Positions 8,278-16,751 of a stretch of 35,122 nt of DNA are shown here, piece by piece. The position numbers and the translations under genes are program-made. The notes under the pieces are model-generated. The model was given only the letters and a program-made list of their open reading frames with translations. It was not told the DNA's origin and searched no databases. Source of the DNA: Asaia bogorensis (lineage in GTDB: Bacteria > Pseudomonadota > Alphaproteobacteria > Acetobacterales > Acetobacteraceae); contig CAMCDA010000021.1 in assembly GCA_945873195.1 (NCBI GenBank), positions 1 through 35,122 on the forward strand, read 5' to 3'. Within the stretch, counting starts at the first letter, position 1. Each line of letters begins with the position of its first letter.

Positions 8278-8959
8278 CGGATTTTCTCCAGTAGCGCCAG
8301 GCGACCGGCAGCAGCGACAGCAGCGCGAGCGCGATCAACGGCCCCAGCACCGGCAGCGACACGATGATGGACAGATCCGGCCGCCCGCCCCCGGCCAGCA
8401 CGCTGCCGATCCCGGCGCCGATCGAGGCAAACACGAAAGTTCCCGGCGCGATGCCGATCACCGTGGCCAGGACATAGGGCAGCAGCCGCATGCCGCCGAG
8501 GGCCGCGGCGAGATTGACGAGCCAGAAGGGAAATACGGGGATCAGCCGGATCGCCAGCAGATAGTTGAAGCCATCGCGCTGCAGACCGGCCCGGACCGTC
8601 TGCACGAAGGTCCCGCCGCGCGCCGCCAGCGAATCGCCGAACGCGGTGCGGGCGAGCAGGAACAGGATCACCGCCCCCAGGCTCGCGCCCAGCACGGCCA
8701 GGGCGCCGCCCAACAGGGTGCCGAACAGCAGCCCGCCCGTGATCGTGACCACCACCGCCTGCGGCAGGGACAGCGCGACGAACACCGCATAGCCCGCCAC
8801 GTAGGCCACCGGCGCCAGCACCGGCCAGGCCGCGACCGTTGTCAGTAAGCTGGCCTGGTGGCGGGCCAGCGACTCCCACCCCAGATAGTCCGTCAGCCCG
8901 CTGAACCAGACCGCCAAGGCGAGTCCCGCCAGCGCCAAAAAGGGGATGACACGCTTCAT
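8264..8959 (-). CDS. TVP38/TMEM64 family membrane protein
   Basis: A 231-residue inner-membrane protein of the SNARE-associated/DedA-like superfamily, whose members may act in lipid scrambling or transport. It has about five to six hydrophobic segments, beginning with residues 5-22 ([18 protein letters not shown]). The core family motif is visible as [26 protein letters not shown], followed by [23 protein letters not shown]. It overlaps the downstream flavoprotein gene by 14 bases. This membrane-protein plus MerA-like-oxidoreductase pairing recurs in proteobacteria as far as I recall, suggesting a joint but unknown role at the membrane. Confidence 0.86.
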   Translation of the reverse strand: MKRVIPFLALAGLALAVWFSGLTDYLGWESLARHQASLLTTVAAWPVLAPVAYVAGYAVFVALSLPQAVVVTITGGLLFGTLLGGALAVLGASLGAVILFLLARTAFGDSLAARGGTFVQTVRAGLQRDGFNYLLAIRLIPVFPFWLVNLAAALGGMRLLPYVLATVIGIAPGTFVFASIGAGIGSVLAGGGRPDLSIIVSLPVLGPLIALALLSLLPVAWRYWRKSDGPV

Positions 8960-9072
8960 GCCGGATCACCGGTACGCGTTCGGAAGCCGGGTAATCCGGC
9001 GGTTTTGCGGGACATGGGGCTGCTCATGATGGGGTCCGGTGTTAGACATGCCACATCGGTGGGCGTTACGCG

Positions 9073-9101
9073 TTGACGTTTATGGCCCTCCCCCCTATAA
9101 G
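9073..9101 (+). promoter_or_regulatory. Sigma-70-type promoter for rpmH-rnpA
   Basis: -35 TTGACG (9073-9078) and -10 TATAAG (9096-9101) are separated by exactly 17 bases. Transcription would start near 9108, leaving a leader of about 75 bases before rpmH. Each hexamer differs from consensus at one position, the best promoter I can see in the window. It fits a highly expressed ribosomal-protein operon. Confidence 0.75.
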
Positions 9102-9181
9102 CCGCCCCCTGCGACGGGCCGCCCGCAAGGGCGCGCCCGCCCCGTGCTGTTACGGGTTCGCAGAAATCTCGGAGAGAAGTC

Positions 9182-9316
9182 GTGAAGCGCACCTATCAAC
9201 CGTCGAAGCTGGTCCGCAAGCGCCGGCATGGCTTCCGCGCCCGCATGGCCACCGTCGGCGGCCGCAAGGTGCTGGCAAACCGCCGCGCCAAGGGCCGCAA
9301 GCGCCTTTCGGCCTGA
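9182..9316 (+). CDS. rpmH: 50S ribosomal protein bL34
   Basis: A 44-residue, strongly basic protein of the large ribosomal subunit. The translation [20 protein letters not shown]...[19 protein letters not shown] is the universal L34 sequence. It starts with GTG, with GGAGAG (9171-9176) five bases upstream. The conserved order rpmH-rnpA-yidD-yidC follows. It is the first gene behind the promoter at 9073-9101. Confidence 0.97.
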   Translation: MKRTYQPSKLVRKRRHGFRARMATVGGRKVLANRRAKGRKRLSA

Positions 9317-9342
9317 GCGCTGCCCAGGGCTGGTATGATCCC

Positions 9343-9714
9343 ATGCCAGCAATCCCGGATCGCGAATCAATGCCAGCCGCTCCGCCCGGCCGCCTGAAAA
9401 AGCGGGCGGAGTTTCTGCGCGTGGCGGCCAAGGGCAAGAAGGCACCCCTGCCCGGCCTGGTGCTGCAAGCCATGCCACGGCAAGATGACCAACCCGCGCG
9501 TCTGGGGTTCACGGTCACCAAGAAGGTCGGCAATGCCGTGGTGCGCAATCGCACCCGCCGCCGCCTCAAGGAAGCCGCTCGGCTGCTGCTGCGGGAACAA
9601 CCGGTGACCGGCGTCGATCTGGTGTTGATCGGCCGCGACGGAACCCGGGCCCGTCCGTTCGAGGCGCTGCGCCAGGACCTGGTCAAGGCCCTGAAACGCA
9701 CGGGCGTGACATGA
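9343..9714 (+). CDS. rnpA: Ribonuclease P protein component
   Basis: The protein subunit of RNase P, which helps the catalytic RNA cut tRNA precursors at their 5' ends. The product is 123 residues from ATG 9343, or 114 from ATG 9370. The family is recognised by RLKKRAEFLRVAAKG near the N-terminus and the RNR motif region VTKKVGNAVVRNRTRRRLKEAAR, followed by GVDLVLIGRDGT. The usual homology begins only at RLKKRAEF, so both starts are possible; neither has a strong ribosome binding site. The stop overlaps the yidD start (ATGA). Confidence 0.92.
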   Translation: MPAIPDRESMPAAPPGRLKKRAEFLRVAAKGKKAPLPGLVLQAMPRQDDQPARLGFTVTKKVGNAVVRNRTRRRLKEAARLLLREQPVTGVDLVLIGRDGTRARPFEALRQDLVKALKRTGVT

Positions 9715-10013
9715 CACCGGCCGCCCATCTCGCTGTCGGCCTGGTCCGCACCTATCAATGGACCATCCGGCCCATGATCGGTGCGAATTGCCGATTCTGG
9801 CCAAGTTGCAGCGAATACGCGATCGAGGCCTTCCGCATCCACGGCGCGCTGCGCGGCGGCGGGCTGACCACGCGGCGCATCCTGCGCTGCAATCCCTGGC
9901 ATCCTGGCGGAGTCGATCTCGTGCCGGATGGCGGCGTCAAGAATCGGCCGGTGCCGGATCGCGGAACCACATTCGACCCAGCGCCGGGTCGCGACAGTCA
10001 AACGGGGCATTGA
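9711..10013 (+). CDS. yidD: Membrane protein insertion efficiency factor YidD
   Basis: A small inner-membrane-associated protein that assists YidC-dependent insertion. The 100-residue translation carries the family core: YQWTIRPMIGANCRFWPSCSEYAIEAF, followed by HGALRGGGLTTRRILRCNPWHPGG, with the conserved Cys residues (C-x5-C and RC-NPW). The C-terminal 25 residues after GGVDLVP are lineage-specific. It overlaps rnpA by four bases upstream and shares its last base with the yidC start, so rnpA, yidD and yidC are coupled. Confidence 0.94.
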   Translation: MTPAAHLAVGLVRTYQWTIRPMIGANCRFWPSCSEYAIEAFRIHGALRGGGLTTRRILRCNPWHPGGVDLVPDGGVKNRPVPDRGTTFDPAPGRDSQTGH

Positions 10014-11755
10014 TGGACCAGAAGCGGCTCTTCCTGGCGATCGCGATTTCGCTCGCCATCATGATCGGCTTCCAGACGCTGATCTCGCCCCAGGTGCCAC
10101 CGCCCTCGGCGAAGCAGGCCACGACCGAGGCCGCCAAGACCGCTGCCGGCGGGTCCGGCGCGGTGCCAACGCCTGGCGCACCCGCCGCCGCGGCCGTGGC
10201 CACGGTGCCCAGGGACGTGCCCCGCGTGCAGATTGACGCTCGCCGCGTCCGGGGCTCCATCAGCCTTCTCGGCGGCCGGATCGACGACCTTGTGCTGACC
10301 GACTACCGGGAGACGATCGACCCCACCTCCCCGTTCGTGCGGCTGCTGGAGCCTCGGTCCGAGCGCAAGCCCTTCTACGCCCAGTACGGCTGGACCGCCC
10401 CGGCCGGGGAAACCACCAAGGTCCCGGACAACGACACCATCTGGACCAGCTCGGGCGACACCCTGTCCGAGAAGAACCCGATCACCCTGTCATGGGACAA
10501 CGGCGCCGGCCTGACGTTTGAAATCGCGCTGACCATTGATGAAAACTACCTGTTCAGCGTGAACCAGTCGGTGAAGAACACGACCGGCGCGCCGGTGCGG
10601 CTGTTCCCCTGGTCCCGCATCCGCCGCGACTACAAGCCGGATGTCCTTGGCTACTATATCCTGTTCGAGGGGCTGCTCGGCGTCGTCGACGGCAAGCTCC
10701 AGGAAGTCACCTACGATGCCGCGAAAAGCGATGCGCCAAAGAAGAAGGGCATCGCCTTCGAGTCGCCGGCCGTGGGCGGATGGGCGGGAATCACCGACAA
10801 ATACTGGCTCGCCGCCCTGATCCCCGATCAGCAGATGCCCTCCAAGATCTTCTTCCGCTACCTCGGCGACAACGGCGACCACTTCCAGGTCGACACCATC
10901 ACCCAGGACCCGAAGGTCATCCCCGCGGGCGAGACAAGCACGCTCGCGTCGCATCTGTTTGCGGGCGCCAAGCAGGTCCACCTGCTCGACCTGTACCAGG
11001 AACAGCTGAACCTGCCGAACTTCGACAAGGCTGTGGATTTCGGCTGGTTCTACTTCCTGACCAAGCCGATCTTCACGGCCATCCACTACCTGAACAACCT
11101 GCTGGGAAATTTCGGCCTCGCGATCATGGTGTTCACCGTGGCCGTCAAGCTCGTGTTCTTCCCGCTCGCCAACTACTCCTACCGCTCCATGAGCAAGATG
11201 AAGCTGCTCGCGCCGAAAATGCAGGAGATGCGGGAGCGCCTGAAGGACAACCCGCAGGAAATGCAGCGGGAAATGATGGCGATGTATCGGGCGGAAAAGG
11301 TCAACCCGGCCTCGGGCTGCCTGCCCATCCTGGTGCAGATTCCGGTCTTCTTCGCGCTCTATAAAGTGCTGTTCGTCACCATCGAAATGCGCCAGGCGCC
11401 GTTCTTCGGCTGGATCAGGGACCTTTCGCAGGTCGATCCGACGAACGTGTTCAACCTGTTTGGCCTGCTCCCCTTCGATCCGACCGTGGTGCCGCTGTTC
11501 GGGCCGTTCCTGCACATGGGCGCCTGGCCGTTGATCATGGGCGTCACCATGTTCCTGCAGCAGAAGCTGAACCCGCCGCCGCCCGACCCCGTTCAGGCCA
11601 AGCTGTTCCAGTTCATGCCCATCGTCTTCACCTTCATGCTGGCGGGCTTCCCGGCGGGGCTCGTCATCTATTGGAGCTGGAACAACCTTCTCTCGATCGG
11701 ACAACAATGGCTGATCATGCGCCAGACCACCTTGACGAAGCCGAAGAATGGCTGA
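10013..11755 (+). CDS. yidC: Membrane protein insertase YidC
   Basis: The inner-membrane insertase working alone or with SecYEG. It is 580 residues, as expected for Gram-negative YidC. The first membrane helix is residues 6-24 (LFLAIAISLAIMIGFQTLI), then an Ala/Pro-rich linker and the large periplasmic beta-sandwich domain (about 70-350). The insertase core has NLLGNFGLAIMVFTVAVKLVFFPLANYSYRSM, the positively charged cytoplasmic hairpin with KMKLLAPKMQEMRERLKDNPQEMQREMMAMYR, the NPASGCLPILVQIPVFFALYKVL stretch, and a final WSWNNLLSIGQQWLIM. The start ATG shares its A with the yidD stop. Confidence 0.97.
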   Translation: MDQKRLFLAIAISLAIMIGFQTLISPQVPPPSAKQATTEAAKTAAGGSGAVPTPGAPAAAAVATVPRDVPRVQIDARRVRGSISLLGGRIDDLVLTDYRETIDPTSPFVRLLEPRSERKPFYAQYGWTAPAGETTKVPDNDTIWTSSGDTLSEKNPITLSWDNGAGLTFEIALTIDENYLFSVNQSVKNTTGAPVRLFPWSRIRRDYKPDVLGYYILFEGLLGVVDGKLQEVTYDAAKSDAPKKKGIAFESPAVGGWAGITDKYWLAALIPDQQMPSKIFFRYLGDNGDHFQVDTITQDPKVIPAGETSTLASHLFAGAKQVHLLDLYQEQLNLPNFDKAVDFGWFYFLTKPIFTAIHYLNNLLGNFGLAIMVFTVAVKLVFFPLANYSYRSMSKMKLLAPKMQEMRERLKDNPQEMQREMMAMYRAEKVNPASGCLPILVQIPVFFALYKVLFVTIEMRQAPFFGWIRDLSQVDPTNVFNLFGLLPFDPTVVPLFGPFLHMGAWPLIMGVTMFLQQKLNPPPPDPVQAKLFQFMPIVFTFMLAGFPAGLVIYWSWNNLLSIGQQWLIMRQTTLTKPKNG

Positions 11756-12375
11756 CCGAGGAAGCGCTGGAAACCGGCCGCAAGATGTTTGCGGCCGAGT
11801 GCCAGTTCTTCTTCGGCGCCCAGAAGCTGGAACAGATCCCGCCCTCCACCCGGGCGGAGATCGCCTTCGCCGGCCGCTCCAACGTCGGTAAATCGTCCCT
11901 GCTCAATGCCCTGACCGGGCGGCGGGCGCTGGCGCGGGCGTCGTCCGAGCCAGGCCGGACCAAGCAGCTGAACTTCTTCGACCTCGGCGAACGGCTGATC
12001 CTGGTGGACATGCCGGGCTATGGCTACGCGCGCGCCGCGAAAGAGGTGAAGGCCGACTGGCAGGGGATGATGTTCGAGTACCTGCGCGGCCGCCCCTGCC
12101 TGCGCCGCGTCCTGCTGCTGCTGGACTCGCGGGTCGAGATCAAGGCGTCCGACACCGCGGTGATGGACTTGCTGGACCGTGCCGCCGTCACCTATCAGCT
12201 CGTGCTGACCAAGGCTGATGCCCTGAAGCCGCCGGCCCTGGAACGCAAGATCCACGAGATCGAGCAGCTTGCCCGCGCCCATCCGGCCGCCCATCCGCGC
12301 ATCGTCGTCACCAGCGCCGAGAATTTCCAGGGCATCCCCGAATTGCGCGCGGAATTGGCGACCCTTGCCGATTGA
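11707..12375 (+). CDS. engB: Ribosome biogenesis GTP-binding protein EngB (YihA/YsxC)
   Basis: A GTPase needed for large-subunit assembly. In the 222-residue product G1 is GRSNVGKSSL, G2 lies around SSEPGRTKQLNFF, G3 is LVDMPGYGYARA, and G4 is LTKADAL. The upstream part FFFGAQKLEQIPPSTRAEIAFAG is typical for alphaproteobacterial EngB. I chose ATG 11707, which overlaps yidC by 49 bases; an earlier in-frame start at 11671 would add 12 residues. The overlap places it in the rpmH-rnpA-yidD-yidC transcript. Confidence 0.93.
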   Translation: MADHAPDHLDEAEEWLTEEALETGRKMFAAECQFFFGAQKLEQIPPSTRAEIAFAGRSNVGKSSLLNALTGRRALARASSEPGRTKQLNFFDLGERLILVDMPGYGYARAAKEVKADWQGMMFEYLRGRPCLRRVLLLLDSRVEIKASDTAVMDLLDRAAVTYQLVLTKADALKPPALERKIHEIEQLARAHPAAHPRIVVTSAENFQGIPELRAELATLAD

Positions 12376-12473
12376 TCCAGGGGGCATCAGCCGGCCCTTA
12401 GCCAGCCGCGGCGGTTCCGGCTAACCTTACACCACCCGTCACCCGGAATCGCCTTCGGCGCAGGAGCCAGATC

Positions 12474-14591
12474 ATGGGAAAACCCCCGCGTACCCCGCGT
12501 CCCGACAAGACGAACGAGGCGCTGCTCGACCTGGCGGAAACCCTGCTGGACGAGATGTTCATCGATCCTGACAACCAGGACGCCTACGAAAAAGCCCGGC
12601 GGGCTCGGCGTGGGGCGCCGCGCAAGATCGTAGAATGGGAAATGTCGGATGACGGCGTGGTGCGGATTTTCGCGCAACCGGGAACGCCCGTCCTCTCGAT
12701 CCATTTGCAGCACGACAAGTTCCAGGCCGAAGTCAGCGCCCAATATGAAATCGAAACCGCGATAATCTCCGAGGCCCAGGTCGTCGCCTTCACCGGTGAC
12801 CGCAGGAAGGCCGCCAAGGTCGCGGATCAGTGGTTCGACGAACAAGCTGATCTCGATTTGGACGACGACATGACCGAGGAACTGATGAAGCTCATGCTCG
12901 GCGATGCGGCGGACGGGTTCGAGAGTGACGGCGACAACGACGACGACTCGGAAGACCCCGGGGAACCACCCCCGCCCACCGCGGAGGACGCGGCCGTGGT
13001 CAAGAAGCTCGCGACCAAGCTCGCCCGCCTGATGAAACGGCGCGATCCCGACATGATGGAGATCGCCGACGACATGATGCAGTTGGAGGAACGGCCGCAG
13101 GCGCTGTGGCCGATCCTGGATGCGCTGGTTGATGCCTGCGCGGCGAAGAAGCGCGACTCGGCGATGGTCGATGCCTGGCGCTTCCTGTTCGCGTCACACC
13201 TCACCATGATCCGCTATCGGATCGACCGCGGCTGGCCCTGGGCCGCCCGCATGGCGGAGCAATGCCAGGCGCGCCTGATCGAAATCGGTGAGGAAGGCCG
13301 GATCCCGTCCGAGGATTTCACCGCCCTGATCGGCGCCTTTGGCGAGGCACGCATCGACATGACCGCCGATACCAAGGCGGCGCTGGCCAACGCGGGGATG
13401 GACCTGGGGGAGGAGGTAACCGAGGACGACCTCCGCGATGTGATGACCCGCGTGCTGAGCCAGATGGCGGAAACCGTGTCCGACCCGTTCGATGTGTGCG
13501 AGGGGCTGGGCGACGCGGTACGTGCGATGCCGGCGGAAGTCCGCAGTTTCATGGCGCATGAATTCGCCCTGTCGCCGCATATGGTGCTGCGTGACGCGGT
13601 GCCGTTGCTGCTGCTGGCGGAGGACCAGGAGGTGCGACGCTCTGCTGTCGCCGCGCTGGAACAGATCGCCGTCCCCGACACCATGTCGCCCGAGACGCTG
13701 CGGCGCATGATCGCGATCCGCAACTGGATCCCTCTCGCGGATCGCGCGCCGCTCGATCAGGCCATCCGCAAGGCTCGGCTGAAAGGCGTGGCCTGCGCGC
13801 AATGGCCGCAGCCCATTGAACTGGCCATCTCCGCCTCGACCATCGATGGCGCCGGCGCATGCAGCATCGTTGTCAGCAGCCGCGGCACCGGCAAGGGCGT
13901 GATCGCCGGCATGCTGCTCAAGCTCGCGTCCGGCGTCGTCGATAGCTGGTGCCATGTCGACATGCCCCGGCGTGAGATCAATCGCATGCTGGAGCGGGTG
14001 CGCGAGGCGACCGAGGCCAGCGAGGTCGGACGCCATTTCCTGGACCTGATGGTGCAGCACGTGATCGCCGCGGGAACGGCGGCCGGGCAGCCTCCCAGTG
14101 TCGTCCTGCTGCGGATCGCGGAGCTTGCCGGCGGATCGGACTGGCAGGATCGGCGGGTCGATATCGCGGCCGAGGCGGAAGCGTTGGTGCACGCCCTGCC
14201 CGGCCCCAAGCGCACGCCCTCCGCGATCGAGGCCTCTCTGAAGCGTTCGGGGGGATGGATCGGCAAGCCTGGATTCTCCGAATCCTGGTTCCTCGACGAT
14301 GCCGACACACGTGCCGAACTGGCTGACGCCCGCAAGAACAAGGACCCCGACCCGGGCGGGCGGCTGCTGGCCAACGTGATGCCGAAGCATCGGGCGCAAT
14401 GGGCGGAACGCTTCCTGCTGCTGGCGGTGCGGGCGGCGTCGGCGAAGGACAAGACGCAGCACGACGCGGCCGGGGACTACGCGATCCTGGCGCATGTACT
14501 GTGCGGCGACCGTGCGCTGGAGACCATTCCGATCATGCGCGCGATCGTCGATCACACGACGCTGATTGGACGGCTGAGCCGGCGCGGCTGA
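12474..14591 (+). CDS. Uncharacterised 705-residue acidic protein
   Basis: I do not recognise this protein. Residues 1-120 form an alpha/beta-looking segment, beginning with a basic Pro-rich tail. Residues about 122-160 are highly acidic (DLDLDDD, SDGDNDDDSEDPGE) and end in PPPP. Residues 170-300 and 370-420 are largely helical, with a HEAT-like pair at about 372-405 (VLRDAVPLLLLAEDQEVRRSAVAALEQIA). A segment SSRGTGKG near residue 470 resembles a P-loop but lacks the first Gly and the Ser/Thr, so I do not call it ATP-binding. No signal peptide or membrane segment is seen. It is a single uninterrupted frame with codon use like its neighbours, following engB at 98 bases, and a minisatellite lies directly downstream. 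Confidence 0.8.
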   Translation: MGKPPRTPRPDKTNEALLDLAETLLDEMFIDPDNQDAYEKARRARRGAPRKIVEWEMSDDGVVRIFAQPGTPVLSIHLQHDKFQAEVSAQYEIETAIISEAQVVAFTGDRRKAAKVADQWFDEQADLDLDDDMTEELMKLMLGDAADGFESDGDNDDDSEDPGEPPPPTAEDAAVVKKLATKLARLMKRRDPDMMEIADDMMQLEERPQALWPILDALVDACAAKKRDSAMVDAWRFLFASHLTMIRYRIDRGWPWAARMAEQCQARLIEIGEEGRIPSEDFTALIGAFGEARIDMTADTKAALANAGMDLGEEVTEDDLRDVMTRVLSQMAETVSDPFDVCEGLGDAVRAMPAEVRSFMAHEFALSPHMVLRDAVPLLLLAEDQEVRRSAVAALEQIAVPDTMSPETLRRMIAIRNWIPLADRAPLDQAIRKARLKGVACAQWPQPIELAISASTIDGAGACSIVVSSRGTGKGVIAGMLLKLASGVVDSWCHVDMPRREINRMLERVREATEASEVGRHFLDLMVQHVIAAGTAAGQPPSVVLLRIAELAGGSDWQDRRVDIAAEAEALVHALPGPKRTPSAIEASLKRSGGWIGKPGFSESWFLDDADTRAELADARKNKDPDPGGRLLANVMPKHRAQWAERFLLLAVRAASAKDKTQHDAAGDYAILAHVLCGDRALETIPIMRAIVDHTTLIGRLSRRG

Positions 14592-14605
14592 GGTTTCTCC
14601 GCCGG

Positions 14606-14703
14606 TCTGATTTCCCGCCTCTGATTTCCCGCCTCTGGTTTCCCGCCTCTGGTTTCCCGCCTCTGGTTTCCCGCCTCTGGTTTCCTGGCCCTGGTTTCCT
14701 GGC
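14606..14703. repeat. 14-base tandem repeat (minisatellite), about 7 units
   Basis: Units of tctgRtttcccgcc start at 14606, 14620, 14634, 14648 and 14662 without interruption. Two more diverged units (tctggtttcctggc and cctggtttcctggc) run from 14676 to 14703. The first two units have A and the next three G at position 5, an ordered decay typical of slippage growth. The period is not a multiple of three, and the array lies between the stop of the 705-residue gene and nfuA, so it is non-coding. Confidence 0.93.
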
Positions 14704-14827
14704 CACGCCGAATTCTTGCGCGGGCTGGAGTCTGGCCCTTGCCAGACGGGGCAATCCGACCGATGTAGCGGCTATACCCGACCGGACCGTGGTGGTCCGG
14801 TTTCATCCCAACCGCGCAGGCTCCGCC

Positions 14828-15391
14828 ATGTTCATCGAAACCGAAGGCACGCCGAACCCCGCGACGCTGAAGTTCCTGCCTGGACAGGACGTCATGGGCC
14901 TGACCACGGCGGACTTCGCCTCCGCCGCCTCGGCCGAACGCAGCCCCCTGGCCACCGCTCTGTTCACCCTGCCGGGCGTCGCCCGGGTGTTCCTGGGCGG
15001 TGACTTCGTCACGGTCACCAAGTCCGACCAGACCACCTGGGCCGATCTCAAGCCCTTGGTCCTCGGCGCGATCATGGAGCATTTCGTCACCGGCCGCCCG
15101 GTAATGAATGCCGACGCCTATGAGGAAATGTTCGAGGAAGACGTCGATCCCGCCGACCGGGAGATCGTCGACCAGATCAAGGAACTGCTGGAAACGCGCG
15201 TGCGCCCGGCAGTGGCCGGCGATGGCGGCGACATCGTCTTCCGCGGCTACCGCGAAGGCATCGTGCGGCTGACGATGATGGGATCCTGCTCGGGTTGCCC
15301 GTCGTCTCGCGCCACGCTGAAGCATGGTGTCGAGAACATGCTGCGCCATTATGTCCCCGAGGTCGTGGCGGTCGAGCAGGTCGAATACTGA
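14828..15391 (+). CDS. nfuA: NifU-like iron-sulfur carrier protein NfuA
   Basis: An Fe-S cluster carrier that hands clusters to client enzymes. The 187-residue product has an N-terminal Nfu_N domain (MFIETEGTPNPATLKFLPG...) and a C-terminal NifU domain (ELLETRVRPAVAGDGGDIVFRGY) with the cluster-binding C-x2-C in GSCSGCPSS. ATG 14828 is chosen because the family's MFIQTE-TPNP opening starts exactly there; the open frame upstream runs through the minisatellite and is not coding. In many alphaproteobacteria nfuA sits beside tsaB and rimI, as here apart from the rutE-like gene between. Confidence 0.94.
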   Translation: MFIETEGTPNPATLKFLPGQDVMGLTTADFASAASAERSPLATALFTLPGVARVFLGGDFVTVTKSDQTTWADLKPLVLGAIMEHFVTGRPVMNADAYEEMFEEDVDPADREIVDQIKELLETRVRPAVAGDGGDIVFRGYREGIVRLTMMGSCSGCPSSRATLKHGVENMLRHYVPEVVAVEQVEY

Positions 15392-15408
15392 TCCCCACCG
15401 GTTGACGC

Positions 15409-15436
15409 GCGGTGCGGCAAGCTTACGCTGCACCGC
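15409..15436 (+). terminator. Possible terminator hairpin after nfuA
   Basis: gcggtgc (15409-15415) pairs perfectly with gcaccgc (15430-15436) across a 14-base loop, followed by accattttct with four Ts. It lies 18 bases after the nfuA stop. A TTGACG sequence (15402-15407) with TACGCT 16 bases later overlaps it and might instead be a promoter for the rutE-like gene, so the site may be a promoter, a terminator, or both. Confidence 0.4.
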
Positions 15437-15463
15437 ACCATTTTCTGTGAATCGGAGATCGCA

Positions 15464-16051
15464 ATGGCTCTCGACGCCGCCGGCCTCGACCTGATTTTTC
15501 GTGAAGCCCGCAGCCACAACGCGTGGCTGGACAAGCCGATCCCCAACGAGACCCTGCGGGAGCTGTTCGATCTGGTGAAGTGGGGGCCGACCTCGGCCAA
15601 CTGCGCGCCCGCGCGGTTCGTGTTCATCCGCACGAAGGACGGCAAGGAACGGCTGGCGCCCGCGCTGTCGTCGGGCAACATGGCCAAGACGATGTCGGCG
15701 CCGGTGACGGTGATCGTGGCCTATGACCCGAAATTCCATGAGAAGCTGCCGAAGCTGTTTCCGCACAACCCGGACGCCGCAAGCTGGTTCACCAGCAACG
15801 AGTCACTGGCCGCGACCACGGCGTTCCGCAACGGCACGCTGCAGGGTGCCTACCTGATGCTGGCCGCCCGCTCGCTCGGGCTTGATTCGGGCGGCATGTC
15901 GGGCTTCGACAATGCCAAGGTGGATCAGGAATTCCTGGCCGATCGCGGCTGGCGTTCCAACTTCCTGGTCAACCTCGGCTATGGCGATCCGGCCGCGCTG
16001 TTTGGCCGTCACCCGCGCCTCGACTTTGATGAGGCATGCGTCCTCCTCTGA
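15464..16051 (+). CDS. rutE: Malonic semialdehyde reductase / nitroreductase-family protein RutE
   Basis: An FMN-dependent nitroreductase-fold enzyme which in uracil catabolism reduces malonic semialdehyde to 3-hydroxypropionate. The product has 195 residues, nearly the length of E. coli RutE (196). Recognisable stretches are [73 protein letters not shown] and [14 protein letters not shown] precedes the ATG. It stands alone between nfuA and tsaB, not in a rut operon; a rutA gene is at the far end of this window. A general quinone/nitro reductase role cannot be excluded. Confidence 0.83.
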   Translation: MALDAAGLDLIFREARSHNAWLDKPIPNETLRELFDLVKWGPTSANCAPARFVFIRTKDGKERLAPALSSGNMAKTMSAPVTVIVAYDPKFHEKLPKLFPHNPDAASWFTSNESLAATTAFRNGTLQGAYLMLAARSLGLDSGGMSGFDNAKVDQEFLADRGWRSNFLVNLGYGDPAALFGRHPRLDFDEACVLL

Positions 16052-16081
16052 CCCCACCGAACCCCGGGCGGCGATCGGCCG

Positions 16082-16741
16082 ATGCGTATTCTAGCGCTTG
16101 ATTCCGCGCTCGCGCGCTGCTCCGCGGCCCTGGTCATCGACCAGGTGCTGATCGCGGAGCGGCACGTCGATACCGCGCGGGGCCAGGCCTCGGCTTTGCC
16201 GGTGATGGCACGAGACATCCTGGCCGAGGCCGGTGTCGACCCGCTCAGCCTGGATGCCATCGCGGCGACGGTTGGGCCGGGTAGCTTCACCGGTATTCGC
16301 GCCTGCCTCGCGCTGGCCCATGGCCTGGCGCTGGGCGCCGGCATTCCAGTGGTCGCGGTGACGGTGCCCGAGGCGATGGCGAGTTCACTGCCCCATCTGG
16401 GCCATCGCCGACTTTGGACGGCGATCGACAGCCGACGCGGCCGCGTATTCCTGGATCGCGGCGCGGGGCCGGTTCCCTGCAATCTGGACGATCTGCCCCG
16501 GCCGGACGGGCCGGTCGCGGTGGCCGGCGACGCGGCGATCGCGGTGATGGGATACCTCGCCGCGCGCGGGGTGAATGTCATGCTGACCGATGCGCGCTAT
16601 CCGGCCGGCCGCCACATCGCTGTGGTGGCCGAACAGCGGCTGGCTGGCCAGATCGCCCCGCTCGCGGCCCAGCCGTTGTATGTCGATCCGCCGGAAGCGC
16701 GCCCACCGGCGGGTGGGCTGCGACCGCCTCCGATTGGGTGA
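16082..16741 (+). CDS. tsaB: tRNA threonylcarbamoyladenosine biosynthesis protein TsaB
   Basis: A partner of TsaD and TsaE in making the t6A base 37 modification of ANN-decoding tRNAs. The 219-residue product starts MRILALDSALARCSAALV and has the family signature AATVGPGSFTGIRACLALAHGLALG at about residues 62-86. The C-terminus is Pro-rich (PLYVDPPEARPPAGG), as usual in alphaproteobacteria, where the family motif is LYLRxPDA. It is followed by rimI ten bases downstream, the standard pairing. Confidence 0.93.
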   Translation: MRILALDSALARCSAALVIDQVLIAERHVDTARGQASALPVMARDILAEAGVDPLSLDAIAATVGPGSFTGIRACLALAHGLALGAGIPVVAVTVPEAMASSLPHLGHRRLWTAIDSRRGRVFLDRGAGPVPCNLDDLPRPDGPVAVAGDAAIAVMGYLAARGVNVMLTDARYPAGRHIAVVAEQRLAGQIAPLAAQPLYVDPPEARPPAGGLRPPPIG

Positions 16742-16751
16742 GCAGGATCGC

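Noticed and set aside
6616-8367. 583-residue plus-strand open frame opposite the flavoprotein gene
   Set aside because: Composition is Arg/Pro/His/Gln-rich with no family signature, and it mirrors a well-supported gene on the other strand; a GC-bias shadow.
9073-9342. rnpA starting upstream at 9073
   Set aside because: The upstream extension runs across rpmH in another frame and lacks RnpA similarity; rpmH is certain there.
10490-11707. 405-residue minus-strand frame opposite yidC
   Set aside because: Antisense of yidC; His/Glu/Arg-rich without motifs.
9000-12400. Replication origin near rpmH-rnpA
   Set aside because: No DnaA-box cluster, dnaA, dnaN or parAB is seen; in alphaproteobacteria the origin is usually elsewhere.
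13194-14555. 453-residue minus-strand open frame opposite the 705-residue gene
   Set aside because: Arg/His/Gln-rich low-complexity translation without motifs. The plus frame has ordinary amino acid use and a clean start, so I kept that one.
14606-14703. CRISPR array
   Set aside because: The repeat units are adjacent with no unique spacers and only 14 bases long; no cas genes.
14399-14827. N-terminal extension of nfuA
   Set aside because: It would overlap the 705-residue gene and translate the minisatellite; the Nfu family start is at 14828.
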